The position numbers and the translations under genes were made by a program. Below the pieces are notes generated by a model. The model saw only the letters and a list, made by a program, of their open reading frames with translations. It ran no database searches and was not told the DNA's origin. Shown piece after piece: positions 9,280 through 17,453 of a DNA stretch of 64,000 bases. How positions within the stretch are numbered: the stretch's first letter is position 1; each line of letters starts with the position of its first letter. Source of the stretch: Acidobacteriota bacterium (GTDB lineage Bacteria; Acidobacteriota; Terriglobia; Acidiferrales; UBA7541); the NCBI GenBank assembly GCA_003224085.1, contig QHYK01000057.1, positions 62,001-126,000 of the forward strand. The letters are read 5' to 3'.

Positions 9280-10815
9280 TTAATGCTGCCGGATCTTAGC
9301 GGCCATAAACGGCAGCGGCGCGCTATGGGAAGTGTTGTCCAGATAGAGAACGCGCAGGCCGACTGGAGGGGGGCTCGGGATAGGCGTTCCGCCTGCCGCG
9401 ATTCCCTCCAGGTTTGTCACGCCATCGGCCCCCGAAGTACCGGTGAATACCTGCGTTGTAAAAATGGACGAACTGGTAGTCAAGAAGTAGCTCGGAACGT
9501 TATTCACGTTGATTTGGCTAGGTGAAGCGGCCCCGATTGTGTTTGCGATCAAACGAGACCAGCGCAGCGTGACGGTGTCGGCCGTGGCAGAAGCAATGGT
9601 CGTGCCGCTTGCGGCAGTAAAGGCGGTGACGTGAATGGCAATGGCCTGTCCTGGATGAATGGCGCTCGTGTCGGTTTGCCCCTGAAAGAGCCCGAGGCTG
9701 GCGGCAGGGACGGCCAAGCCTTTTGTGTCCACCAGAAAAGGCCTCACGGTGGAAGCAGGGATATTAACCGTGAGAAGATCGCCGGTCTTCAGACCGCCGA
9801 TTAGGGAGTTCGTCGCCGCCTGTATTTTGTCGGTCAGCGCGATAGCGAACTGGGTCGTGCCCCCGATGGCAAAGACGGTGCCTTCGACAAGGTCCTGTTG
9901 CGACGAAAGCAAAGGTTCGATTTCCTGGACGGAGAAAGTGCCGCCCGAATCGAGAATCACGTCCATGCTGGCCACCTGGCCGGAGGAAACGCAGGCGGAC
10001 AACGTCGTTGTCGGCCTGGGGCAAAGAGTTCCGGAGGGATCCGGATCGAAATTCGTGGCGGAGACAGCCGAAGCGGTGAGAGTTCCGCGCGTGGGGGAAG
10101 TAAGGGTGACGGCGCTGCCGTTCAGGCCGACGACGCCGGTGAAATCCTCGATGAGATCGAGTTGACTACCGCTCAGGTTGGAGTTGGAGCGCGGCAAAGT
10201 GAAAGCGCTCAGAACCGCCGGGCTTGGGGAAGAAGGGTTAAAGTTCACAGACAAGGCGCCGGAGGAGGAAAGGGAAATGGCGTTTTTCAGATTGAAGTCG
10301 ATGCCGATTCCTTGTTGCCCCGAGGAAGTCGCCATGAAGTTGAAAGAGGGAATCACAGGAGTGCCGGAAGCGGAAAGGGAGAAGGAGCAGACCGAGCCGC
10401 TGGAACAACTCGCTGTGCCGGCGGTGATGGTGGAAGTGGTGTCGTTCAAGAAAACAATTTCGGGATTGGAAAACGCCACCGTGACTGTATAGGTCCCGGA
10501 GGGGACGCTCGTGAGGGTGCCGAGGAATGCGCTGTCGGATTGCAAGCGCATCAGGTCCACAACTGGCGTTGCGGGCGTGAGGGTTTGCGCAGAGCCCGAG
10601 GAAGGCGTGAGCACGACGCTGGTCATAGAGACCTTGAAGGAAAGAAGCGAAGGATTCGCCGGAACAGTATCGGCAACCACAGTAAAGCTCACCTTAGCGC
10701 CGGAGCCTCCGCCGCCGCCTCCGCCGCCCTTTCTGTGAAGCGTGCAGGAAGCCAGGGAAAAAGAAGCGAGCAGGAGAATGGAGATGAAAACGAAAGATTT
10801 GCAGCGAGCCATCAA
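9280..10815 (-). CDS. Exported lipoprotein, DUF4382-like N-terminal region
   Basis: The 511-residue protein has a signal peptide and lipobox (FSLASC, Cys about residue 24), followed by a Gly-rich linker of nine glycines. It is Ser/Thr-rich and beta-predicted. Residues about 45-190 (SFKVSMTSVVLTPSSG, then VVDLMRLQSDSAFLGTL, then VPSGTYTVTVAFSNPE) follow the pattern of DUF4382 domains, which resemble carbohydrate-binding beta-sandwiches. The later part contains repeated segments such as LVEGTVFAIGGTTQFAI that recall DUF5666-like repeats. Its substrate is unknown and it should be anchored to the outer or inner membrane. The start is the ATG of MMARCKSF; the second Met is equally possible. It stands alone, transcribed away from the helicase gene. 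Confidence 0.85.
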   Translation of the reverse strand: MMARCKSFVFISILLLASFSLASCTLHRKGGGGGGGGSGAKVSFTVVADTVPANPSLLSFKVSMTSVVLTPSSGSAQTLTPATPVVDLMRLQSDSAFLGTLTSVPSGTYTVTVAFSNPEIVFLNDTTSTITAGTASCSSGSVCSFSLSASGTPVIPSFNFMATSSGQQGIGIDFNLKNAISLSSSGALSVNFNPSSPSPAVLSAFTLPRSNSNLSGSQLDLIEDFTGVVGLNGSAVTLTSPTRGTLTASAVSATNFDPDPSGTLCPRPTTTLSACVSSGQVASMDVILDSGGTFSVQEIEPLLSSQQDLVEGTVFAIGGTTQFAIALTDKIQAATNSLIGGLKTGDLLTVNIPASTVRPFLVDTKGLAVPAASLGLFQGQTDTSAIHPGQAIAIHVTAFTAASGTTIASATADTVTLRWSRLIANTIGAASPSQINVNNVPSYFLTTSSSIFTTQVFTGTSGADGVTNLEGIAAGGTPIPSPPPVGLRVLYLDNTSHSAPLPFMAAKIRQH

Positions 10816-11164
10816 ACACCCCGCGGTGGATCGAGTGCGTTTGTCATCCCTGGCCGGGAAAAACGCTCAAACGCCCCACAAAAGAATCTAGCGCCCCGGC
10901 AGAAAAGCTAACATCGCAAAAAGCCGTCCGTTGTGCAACTGCTAAAGGCCGTTAAATCCATTGCGATGCTCAGTTTCCGGAACCTTGGAGAAGAACGCCG
11001 GTGCCGGTGAGGCCCGGCTACCGGTATGTTATCGTAGCTGGTCTCAGGGTGGTTCGCGCAGGGAAAAGAGCAAGGGCAAACTTCTGAGAAAGACCACCAC
11101 CAATTCGAACCGGAATCCGGCAGGCGACGGCAAGCGCGCGGCGAAGACTTCGAAGGGGGGGTAT
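10816..11164. other. Intergenic region between divergent lipoprotein and helicase genes
   Basis: About 350 bases. The helicase frame stays open through 10961-11164 but has only a TTG start and composition that looks non-coding. I therefore treat this part as leader and promoter region for both genes. No RNA gene or clear hairpin was seen. Confidence 0.45.
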
Positions 11165-13228
11165 GTGCCTCTGGACGATGATTCGAACGTGGGTGAGGCG
11201 GAGTTCGAAAGCACGAGCAGCAAAACCCAGAGCCAGAGCGCCAAGCCGTCGATGAAGGAAGTATTTGGCCCGGACGGGTTCCTTGAAAAGTGCATGAAGG
11301 GCGGCTTCGACCGTTCGGTGGTGAGTTCCGACTATGAATATCGCCCCGCTCAACTGGAAATGGCCGAGCTGGTGCATGACGCGTTCGAAACGCATCACCA
11401 CGCGATCGTGGAAGCCGGCACAGGAACGGGGAAGACGCTGGCGTACCTGATTCCCGCGATTTGCAGCGGGCGGCGCGTGGTGATTTCTACGGCGACCAAA
11501 TCTTTGCAAGAGCAGCTTTTCCAGAAAGACATTCCATTTTTGCACAAGCATTTTGCGCCGAACCTGAAAGTCGCGGTGATGAAGGGGCGCTCGAATTTTC
11601 TGTGCATCGCGAAATTGAATCAGCTGCAAGACCAGGGGCTGCTGAAGGGCATCGAGGAAATGGATTATTTCCGGCAGATCAAGGACTGGGCAAAGCTAAC
11701 CGAGACAGGCGACCGAGCGGAGCTGACGTTTTTGCCGGACGATTCGGGATTGTGGGGAAAGCTCGACGCGCGGCGGGACACCTGCACGGGGAAAAAGTGC
11801 CCGTCGTTCAATCCGTGTTTTGTGACCGGGATGCACCAGCGAGCGGAAGAAGCCGACCTGATCATTGTCAACCATCATTTGTTCTTTGCCGATTTGGCGC
11901 TGAAGCAAGACGATTTCGGCAGCATTTTGCCGGAGTATTCGGCCGTCGTGTTCGACGAAGCGCATGAGATGGAAGACGTGGCGAGCGAATATTTCGGGAG
12001 GCAGATTTCGAATTTCCGGTTCGAGGAGCTGGCGCGGGACACGGACCAGACGCTGCGGCTGCTGCATCAGGGCACGCCTTCGCTGCTGAAGAAAACGCTG
12101 CGCATCCGGGAGCGCAGCCGGAGTTTCTTCGAATTGTTTCCGCCACGCGAAGGCAGATTTTCCTTCTCGGGGAACGCCCGCGCCGCGTTTCTGGAGCAGA
12201 ACCGCGAAATGTACGATGCGCTGGTCTCTTCCCTGAAAAGCCTGGAAACGGAACTCGCCGCGCTGGTCAACCGGCCGGAAGAATTGACGCGGATGGCGCG
12301 GCGCAGCTTCGAGCTGCGGCAGGAATTGTCATTCCTGTTCGAATCAAACGAAAAGAATTTCGTGTATTGGTACGAGCGGCGGAACAAAGGCGTTTTCCTG
12401 ACGGCCACGCCCATCAATGTGAGCCAAATCCTGCGGGAAAAGCTATTCGAGCAATTCGACACGGTCATTCTGACGTCGGCGACGCTGACCGTTGGCGGGC
12501 GATTCGATTATATCCGACAGCGGCTGGGCATCGATCACGCAAGAGAACGCACGCTGCCTCCGGAGTTCGATTATCCGAAGCAAGCAATGCTGTATTTGCC
12601 GCGCAAAATGCCGGATGTGCGCGATGCGGGATTTTCGTCCAAAGCGGCGGACGAAATCGTGCAAATGCTGGAACACAGCCAGGGCCGGGCCTTTTGCCTG
12701 TTTACGAGCTACACGCAGATGAAGGAATTGTACGAACGGGTGCGCGCCCGTGTTTCGTTTCCATTGCTGCTGCAAGGAACGGCGCCGCGGTCGGCGTTGC
12801 TGGAGCGGTTCAAGAATACCGAGGGAGCGGTTTTGTTCGCGACGGCCAGCTTCTGGCAGGGCGTGGACGTGCCGGGCGAACAGTTGTCGTGCGTGATTGT
12901 GGACCGTCTGCCCTTTGCGGTGCCTAGCGATCCGATCGTGGCGGCGCGCGTGGCGGCATTGCAGGAAGAAGGGCGCAACGCGTTTGGCGAATTCCAGGTG
13001 CCGCAAGCAGTGCTTTCCTTGAAACAGGGATTCGGACGATTGATCCGGACGAAAACCGACCGTGGCGTGCTGGCGCTGCTCGATACGCGGATTCAGCGCA
13101 TGCCCTATGGTAAGATTTTTCTGGAGTCGCTGCCGCGCTACCGGGTGACCCACGAATTGAACGAGGTGGCCCGGTTTTTGGACGGAACCAGCAAGGGAAA
13201 AGCGGCCCATCCGGCTAGTCCCGCCTGA
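11165..13228 (+). CDS. dinG: DinG/XPD-type ATP-dependent DNA helicase
   Basis: This is a superfamily 2 helicase of the DinG/YoaA/XPD group. Such proteins unwind DNA 5'-3' and resolve R-loops or damaged forks. Visible motifs are: Q-like segment YRPAQLEMAELV, Walker A EAGTGTGKTLAYLIP, motif Ia STATKSLQEQL, a four-Cys iron-sulfur-type cluster region (CIAKL, then TCTGKKCPSFNPC), DEAH box VVFDEAHEMED, motif III LTSATL, motif V GVDVPGEQLSCVIVDRLPF and motif VI QGFGRLIR. I start at GTG 11165 because AAGGGGGG lies just upstream; this gives 687 residues. The frame is open further upstream from TTG 10961, and ATG 11252 is a shorter option. The dinG symbol is used for the family; the exact subfamily is not resolved. 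Confidence 0.9.
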   Translation: MPLDDDSNVGEAEFESTSSKTQSQSAKPSMKEVFGPDGFLEKCMKGGFDRSVVSSDYEYRPAQLEMAELVHDAFETHHHAIVEAGTGTGKTLAYLIPAICSGRRVVISTATKSLQEQLFQKDIPFLHKHFAPNLKVAVMKGRSNFLCIAKLNQLQDQGLLKGIEEMDYFRQIKDWAKLTETGDRAELTFLPDDSGLWGKLDARRDTCTGKKCPSFNPCFVTGMHQRAEEADLIIVNHHLFFADLALKQDDFGSILPEYSAVVFDEAHEMEDVASEYFGRQISNFRFEELARDTDQTLRLLHQGTPSLLKKTLRIRERSRSFFELFPPREGRFSFSGNARAAFLEQNREMYDALVSSLKSLETELAALVNRPEELTRMARRSFELRQELSFLFESNEKNFVYWYERRNKGVFLTATPINVSQILREKLFEQFDTVILTSATLTVGGRFDYIRQRLGIDHARERTLPPEFDYPKQAMLYLPRKMPDVRDAGFSSKAADEIVQMLEHSQGRAFCLFTSYTQMKELYERVRARVSFPLLLQGTAPRSALLERFKNTEGAVLFATASFWQGVDVPGEQLSCVIVDRLPFAVPSDPIVAARVAALQEEGRNAFGEFQVPQAVLSLKQGFGRLIRTKTDRGVLALLDTRIQRMPYGKIFLESLPRYRVTHELNEVARFLDGTSKGKAAHPASPA

Positions 13229-13280
13229 AGCGTCACGAACAAGAAAATCTCCTGAAGCTGGCGGCGATCTTTGGAGCGAA

Positions 13281-13661
13281 ATGTACCAAGTCAGCGTGGA
13301 AGAGACATTTTCCGCGGGGCATGCCCTGCGCGGATACCAAGGCAAGTGCGAAAATCCCCATGGGCATAACTACCGCGTGCGTGTGACCGTCGAGGGGCCG
13401 CAGCTCGACTCGATCGGTTTGCTGGTGGATTTCCTACAAGTGAAACAGATTATCCGCGAGGTGATGGGACGGCTGGATCACCAGTTCATGAACGATTTGG
13501 AGCCTTTCAAGACCGTGAATCCGTCGGCAGAAAACGTGGCCAAGTATTTTTACGATGAGATTACGAAGCAATTGAAGGAGATGCCGCCGGGTGCGAAGGT
13601 GACGGACGTGGTTTTGTGGGAGACCGACACGAGCCGGGCGCAATACCGGCCGGGAAATTGA
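13281..13661 (+). CDS. queD: 6-carboxy-5,6,7,8-tetrahydropterin synthase
   Basis: QueD converts 7,8-dihydroneopterin triphosphate to 6-carboxytetrahydropterin, the second step of preQ0/queuosine synthesis. At 126 residues it matches family length. Zinc ligands are visible as His in FSAGHAL (residue 14) and NPHGHNY (27 and 29). Cys23 in KCENPHGHN is the catalytic cysteine, and DHQFMNDL and LWETDTSRAQY carry the substrate-binding residues. It begins the queD-queE-queC group here, and GGAGCGAA precedes the ATG. No folE or queF is seen in the window, so later steps are encoded elsewhere or preQ0 is the end product. Confidence 0.96.
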   Translation: MYQVSVEETFSAGHALRGYQGKCENPHGHNYRVRVTVEGPQLDSIGLLVDFLQVKQIIREVMGRLDHQFMNDLEPFKTVNPSAENVAKYFYDEITKQLKEMPPGAKVTDVVLWETDTSRAQYRPGN

Positions 13662-13663
13662 AG

Positions 13664-13704
13664 GAGTTCTAAGTCTTGAGTTAGTTGTAAGTTCTAAGTA
13701 GGGA
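13664..13704. repeat. Short degenerate direct repeats (AGTTCTAAGT)
   Basis: The word AGTTCTAAGT occurs twice, separated by the related CTTGAGTTAGTTGTA. It follows queD directly and is AT-rich relative to its surroundings. No coding or terminator structure is evident. Confidence 0.4.
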
Positions 13705-13827
13705 TTTGATTTCTCAGATTGCGGCTTCGACGGTTTGAGAGAACCCCCCGTCCTCCTCCATGGATCGGAGGATTTCCATTGCCCGCGCTAGCGCGGCAGT
13801 GAACCGGCTGAGGCCGCAGGTGAAGAA

Positions 13828-14016
13828 ATGAATCGCGCGTTCCTCATCATTCTCGTTCCTGCGATCCTGGTGGCGTTGGGCTACGTTATGGTTTTCCGTT
13901 TCCTGGGGCTCGCGCCGACCTACACGCGGTTCATTGTTGGCGGCGTGGTTTTTCTCGCGGCCGCTTTCTGGCTATGGCCCAGAAAGAGCGCACGGAGCGC
14001 AAAAGGCGTAAAGTAA
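13828..14016 (+). CDS. Small two-helix membrane protein of unknown function
   Basis: This is a 62-residue protein with two predicted membrane helices (FLIILVPAILVALGYVMVF and FIVGGVVFLAAAFWLW) and a basic C-terminal tail (RKSARSAKGVK) that should face the cytoplasm. AGGTGAAGAA precedes the ATG and serves as a ribosome binding site. It sits between queD and queE in the same direction, but nothing in it suggests a role in queuosine synthesis. I do not recognise the family. Confidence 0.65.
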   Translation: MNRAFLIILVPAILVALGYVMVFRFLGLAPTYTRFIVGGVVFLAAAFWLWPRKSARSAKGVK

Positions 14017-14050
14017 TTCGGGGAGCGTTCGCGCCGTCATAATTCCAGTC

Positions 14051-14818
14051 ATGGTAATCACGGAAATTTTCAAATCCATCCAGGGCGAAAGCACACGCGC
14101 CGGTTTGCCGTGTATTTTTGTGCGGCTGACAGGCTGCAATTTGCGATGCACCTGGTGCGACTCGGCATATGCCTTCCACGGTGGGAAGAAGATGACCATC
14201 GAGGAAGTGGTGGCGCGCGTAGAAGAGTTGGCGGGGCGAAAGGCGGGTTCGGCGGAGCGGGGAGCGGGCGACGCGACGCAGCGGTGCGCCTCCCTGGCAG
14301 GGCCGGGGCAGACAGCAGGCGGACCCCGCAAAACCTCGGCAATGCCATTGGTGGAATTGACAGGCGGCGAGCCGTTGCTGCAAGAGGAGATTTATCCGCT
14401 GGCGGAAAGGCTGCTTGCGGCGGGCTACACGGTGATGATCGAGACGAGCGGGGAACGATTCATCGGGCGACTGCCGAAGGAAGTCATCAAGATTGTGGAC
14501 GTAAAGTGCCCCGATTCGGGCGAGCCGGACACCTTCGATACGAAGAATCTGGCTGAGCTGACAGAAAACGATGAAGTGAAATTCGTGCTTTCGACGCGGC
14601 GCGACTACGAATTTGCGCGCGAATTCGCGCGGCAGCACGGATTGGAGCGGCGCGTGCGGCAAGTCCTGTTTTCTCCCGTGTTCGAGGATCCGGAAGGAAA
14701 GTGGCCGGGGCTCGAGCCGCGTTTACTGGCGGAATGGATTCTGGCGGATGGCTTGCCGGTGCGGCTGGGGCTGCAACTACATAAGTTTATTTGGGATCCG
14801 GCGACAAAGGGAGTTTGA
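14051..14818 (+). CDS. queE: 7-carboxy-7-deazaguanine synthase with an internal insert
   Basis: QueE is a radical SAM enzyme that contracts 6-carboxytetrahydropterin to 7-carboxy-7-deazaguanine. The cluster motif CNLRCTWC has its cysteines at 29, 33 and 36. The N-terminal EIFKSIQGES is the standard QueE start, and LTGGEPLLQ (103-111) is the SAM-binding GGE motif. At 255 residues it is longer than many relatives because of a Gly/Ala/Arg-rich stretch at about 61-97 (14231-14341), lying between the first helix and the GGE strand. This stretch contains the palindrome CCCTGGCAGGG and has no family counterpart that I recall. It is the middle enzyme of the que group, 38 bases ahead of queC. Confidence 0.93.
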   Translation: MVITEIFKSIQGESTRAGLPCIFVRLTGCNLRCTWCDSAYAFHGGKKMTIEEVVARVEELAGRKAGSAERGAGDATQRCASLAGPGQTAGGPRKTSAMPLVELTGGEPLLQEEIYPLAERLLAAGYTVMIETSGERFIGRLPKEVIKIVDVKCPDSGEPDTFDTKNLAELTENDEVKFVLSTRRDYEFAREFARQHGLERRVRQVLFSPVFEDPEGKWPGLEPRLLAEWILADGLPVRLGLQLHKFIWDPATKGV

Positions 14819-14856
14819 GGTAAAGGAAGTGGAGGAACAGAAAGGAGAAGAGCCGA

Positions 14857-15603
14857 ATGGCGGAGGCTGCGCAATCGGCGGAAAGAATGACACACTTGCG
14901 AAAAGCGGTGGTGCTGCTGAGCGGGGGAATGGACTCCTGCGTCAGCACGGCGATGGCGCGCGAGCGGCATGGCGCGGGGAACCTCGCGCTGCTTCACGCG
15001 GGCTATGGGCAAAGGACGCAGCGGCGGGAGCGGCGGGCTTTCGAGGAAATCGCGGACTTCTACGGCGTGCGCGAACGGCTGGTGGTGCAGCTGGACCATT
15101 TCCGAGCGATTGGCGGGTCCGCGCTGACCGACGAGAAGATTGCGGTGCCGGAAAATGAATTGGGCGCGCCAGCACCGCACGGCAGCGCGATTCCGGCGAC
15201 CTACGTTCCTTTTCGCAATGCGCATTTTCTTTCCGTGGCCGTGAGCTGGGCGGAAGTGCTTGGGGCCGGGGCCATTTTTATTGGCGCCGTAGCGGAAGAC
15301 AGCTCCGGCTATCCAGATTGCCGGCCGGAATATTACCGCGTGTTTCAAGAGCTCATTCGCGCGGGAACGCGGCCAGAAACACGGATTGAAATCGTAACGC
15401 CGGTCATTCAGATGAAAAAGAGCGAGATTGTCCGGCGCGGGCTGGAGCTGGGCGCGCCGCTGCACCTGACGTGGTCGTGCTATCAGGAGGAAGAGGTGGC
15501 TTGCGGCGCCTGCGATAGCTGCTGGCTACGTTTGCGCGCATTTGGAGAAGCAGGAACGGCGGACCCCATCCCGTACCGGCGTGTCGTTCCCGCATCGCGG
15601 TGA
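14857..15603 (+). CDS. queC: 7-cyano-7-deazaguanine (preQ0) synthase
   Basis: QueC uses ATP and ammonia to turn 7-carboxy-7-deazaguanine into preQ0. The PP-loop LLSGGMDSCVS lies at residues 20-30. The C-terminal zinc site is visible as WSCYQEEEVACGACDSCWLR, with four cysteines. The 248-residue length is slightly above the family norm. The ATG at 14857 follows AAGGAG with a nine-base spacer; a second Met at residue 11 is possible. The gene ends where the next frame opens, but the next real gene starts at 15774. Together with queD and queE it completes the path from dihydroneopterin triphosphate to preQ0. Confidence 0.96.
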   Translation: MAEAAQSAERMTHLRKAVVLLSGGMDSCVSTAMARERHGAGNLALLHAGYGQRTQRRERRAFEEIADFYGVRERLVVQLDHFRAIGGSALTDEKIAVPENELGAPAPHGSAIPATYVPFRNAHFLSVAVSWAEVLGAGAIFIGAVAEDSSGYPDCRPEYYRVFQELIRAGTRPETRIEIVTPVIQMKKSEIVRRGLELGAPLHLTWSCYQEEEVACGACDSCWLRLRAFGEAGTADPIPYRRVVPASR

Positions 15604-15773
15604 GCCCGCCGGCTATCGCAGCACCTACTCTCAAGCATCAAGAAGAGGCTTGGCGGCGCGCGTGGCAGACTTGCCGGCGGGCAGGCTTGGAATCCAGCAC
15701 GGACAAGAGAGATAATGGGGCCGAAAGGGTCCGGGGAGCCGGACCAGCTCCCTCAGAAAAAGGAGAATGGAGC

Positions 15774-16931
15774 ATGAGGATTTTGAATAAGTCAGTTGGA
15801 ATAGCTGCGATTCTTGCCTCCGCGCTGGTTTCCCTAGGGGCGCCGCGGGCGGCGGCCCAGACAGGGTCGATCAGCGGGCAAATCCTGGATGTCAATGGAA
15901 AACCATGGGCCGAGTTGACCGTGCAGGCGACAAGCGATCAAGGCGCGAAACAGACTGCCAAGACGGACAACGACGGCAAATACAGCATCCCCAGCCTGCG
16001 CCCAGGGATTTATACCGTCACAATCACGGGGTTTCCTCCGCCCAACGACAAGCAGCCCGCTTACGACTTTGCCAAGGTAAAAGTGGGCGGCGGAGAAGAT
16101 GCCAAGGCCGATGCGAACTTCAAGGAAATCATGGCGAAGCAAGGCGCGGCCGCTCAGGAGCAGATGAAGAATCAAGAGGAGGCCAAGGCGAAGTTCGAAG
16201 GGATGAAGGCGCACTTTAACGCGGGGAACGCGCTGCTCGAGCAGGAAAAAGCGGCGAAAGCAGAATTGCAGAAAGCGCCTGCGGACCAGCGCGACGCGGC
16301 CAAACAAAAACTGGCCGATCTTGCCGACCAGGCGGCGAAGGAATACAAGGCGGCACAGGAATCCGCCGGTGAGAAAGAGTCCAACTTGCATCTGCTGTGG
16401 GCCAAGCTGGCGGAAGCCTACGACACGGCGGGGCGCAACGACGAAGCCGTGCAGGCTTACCAGCAAGCCATCGCCGCCAAGCCAGAGGTGCCGGGCTACT
16501 ACAACAACCTGGGAAACGTGCTGGCGCGCGAAGGAAAAATCGACGAAGCCAAGGCCGCTTATACCAAGAGCGCAGAACTTGATCCAACAAACGCGGCGAC
16601 GGCGTGGAGGAACTTCGGCATCAGCCTCTACAACGCGGGACGATTGAAAGAGGCAGTCGAGCCTTTGAAGAAAGCCACCGAGTTAGATCCCAAGAGCGCA
16701 CAAGCCTGGTACTTGCTGGGCGCGGCCCTCGTGGGAGCCATGGAAACGAAAAAAGAGGGCGACAAGCTGGTGTTCGTGATCCAGCCGGGGACCGTGGAGG
16801 CGTATCAGAAAGCGGTGGAGCTGGATGCCAACGGGCCGTACGGGACGCAAGCAAAGCAGGGGCTGGAGGCGTTGCAGCAAATGGCTCCGGGAATCGACAC
16901 CAAGGTAAACATGAAGAAGAAGAAGTCGTAG
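15774..16931 (+). CDS. Exported TPR protein with carboxypeptidase-regulatory-like domain
   Basis: The 385-residue protein has a signal peptide (MRILNKSVGIAAILASALVS, cleavage near AAAQ). A CarboxypepD_reg beta-sandwich follows (about 30-105; GSISGQILDVNGKPWAELTV and YSIPSLRPGIYTVTI). An Ala/Lys/Glu-rich helical stretch spans about 110-205. The C-terminal half holds tetratricopeptide repeats with the usual YYNNLGNVLAREGKIDEA and AWRNFGISLYNAGRLKEA units. AGGAG at 15761-15765, eight bases before the ATG, fixes the start; the frame is open for 58 codons upstream without such a signal. It probably acts in the periplasm as an assembly or scaffolding factor. It is followed by a strong terminator, so it forms a single-gene unit. 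Confidence 0.9.
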   Translation: MRILNKSVGIAAILASALVSLGAPRAAAQTGSISGQILDVNGKPWAELTVQATSDQGAKQTAKTDNDGKYSIPSLRPGIYTVTITGFPPPNDKQPAYDFAKVKVGGGEDAKADANFKEIMAKQGAAAQEQMKNQEEAKAKFEGMKAHFNAGNALLEQEKAAKAELQKAPADQRDAAKQKLADLADQAAKEYKAAQESAGEKESNLHLLWAKLAEAYDTAGRNDEAVQAYQQAIAAKPEVPGYYNNLGNVLAREGKIDEAKAAYTKSAELDPTNAATAWRNFGISLYNAGRLKEAVEPLKKATELDPKSAQAWYLLGAALVGAMETKKEGDKLVFVIQPGTVEAYQKAVELDANGPYGTQAKQGLEALQQMAPGIDTKVNMKKKKS

Positions 16932-16954
16932 CGAACGAATAGCGCATTCATTCG

Positions 16955-16989
16955 GGCCGGTCCACTCATGTGGGTCGGCCTTTTCTTTT
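16955..16989 (+). terminator. Rho-independent terminator after the TPR gene
   Basis: Arms GGCCGGTCCAC (16955-16965) and GTGGGTCGGCC (16970-16980) pair around a TCAT loop, with G-T and one mismatched pair. TTTTCTTTT follows at once. It lies 24 bases after the TPR gene stop. Confidence 0.85.
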
Positions 16990-17027
16990 GGCGGGGAGTC
17001 CGCGAGCCGGGCTAGGCTACCTGCCCT

Positions 17028-17312
17028 GTGGAGAAGCGCGCGGCTTTGACGGCGCGGATGGTCAACGCCGCAGACAAGCACGGGCTGGTTCATCCTTCCT
17101 GCCTCGCAAAATCGCTGACGTTGTGGTGGCTGCTTGGACGGCAGGGAATTAATACGCAGCTGCGCATCGGGATACGCAAAGAGAACGGCAAATTCGAAGC
17201 TCATGCCTGGGTCGAGCGAGAGGGCGCGGCGCTGAATGAAGCAGAAGGGCATCATCACCACTACGCCGCTTTCGATGCGGCGCTGGCCTCTTTGCGCGAA
17301 GAAGAAGGCTGA
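17028..17312 (+). CDS. Lasso-peptide B2-like transglutaminase-fold protein, N-terminally short
   Basis: The 94-residue protein matches the core of the Transglut_core3 (lasso peptide biosynthesis B2) family. It has CLAKSLTLWWLLGRQGI with the nucleophile Cys25, RIGIRKENGKFEAHAWVERE with the catalytic His, and then ALNEAEG where relatives usually have Asn-Asp, so the third acid is Glu here. The N-terminal membrane-proximal half of the usual ~140-residue protein is absent, since a TAG lies in frame 16 bases before the GTG. No lasso precursor, B1 (PqqD-like) or asparagine-synthetase-like gene is adjacent. It could be a minimal standalone hydrolase or a remnant. A HHHH run sits near the C-terminus. 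Confidence 0.7.
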   Translation: MEKRAALTARMVNAADKHGLVHPSCLAKSLTLWWLLGRQGINTQLRIGIRKENGKFEAHAWVEREGAALNEAEGHHHHYAAFDAALASLREEEG

Positions 17313-17365
17313 ACCCACACGGTTTTGAGGCTTGGCAGTGCTACTGTCTTTTCAGATTGTGGAAT

Positions 17366-17403
17366 GTAAAAGCAAAAGCCCCGCTTCCGGAAGGTCGGGG
17401 CTT
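17366..17403 (-). terminator. Terminator for the minus-strand ECF/PDZ operon
   Basis: On the minus strand, AAGCCCCG and CGGGGCTT arms (17376-17383 and 17396-17403) enclose a 12-base loop, followed by TTTGCTTTTA. It lies about 50 bases beyond the PDZ gene stop and also separates the convergent plus-strand gene that ends at 17312. Confidence 0.8.
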
Positions 17404-17453
17404 GCGAAGCGAGGCTCGTTAGGCCTCGGGCTCCACACGAACAGGTTAAGACT

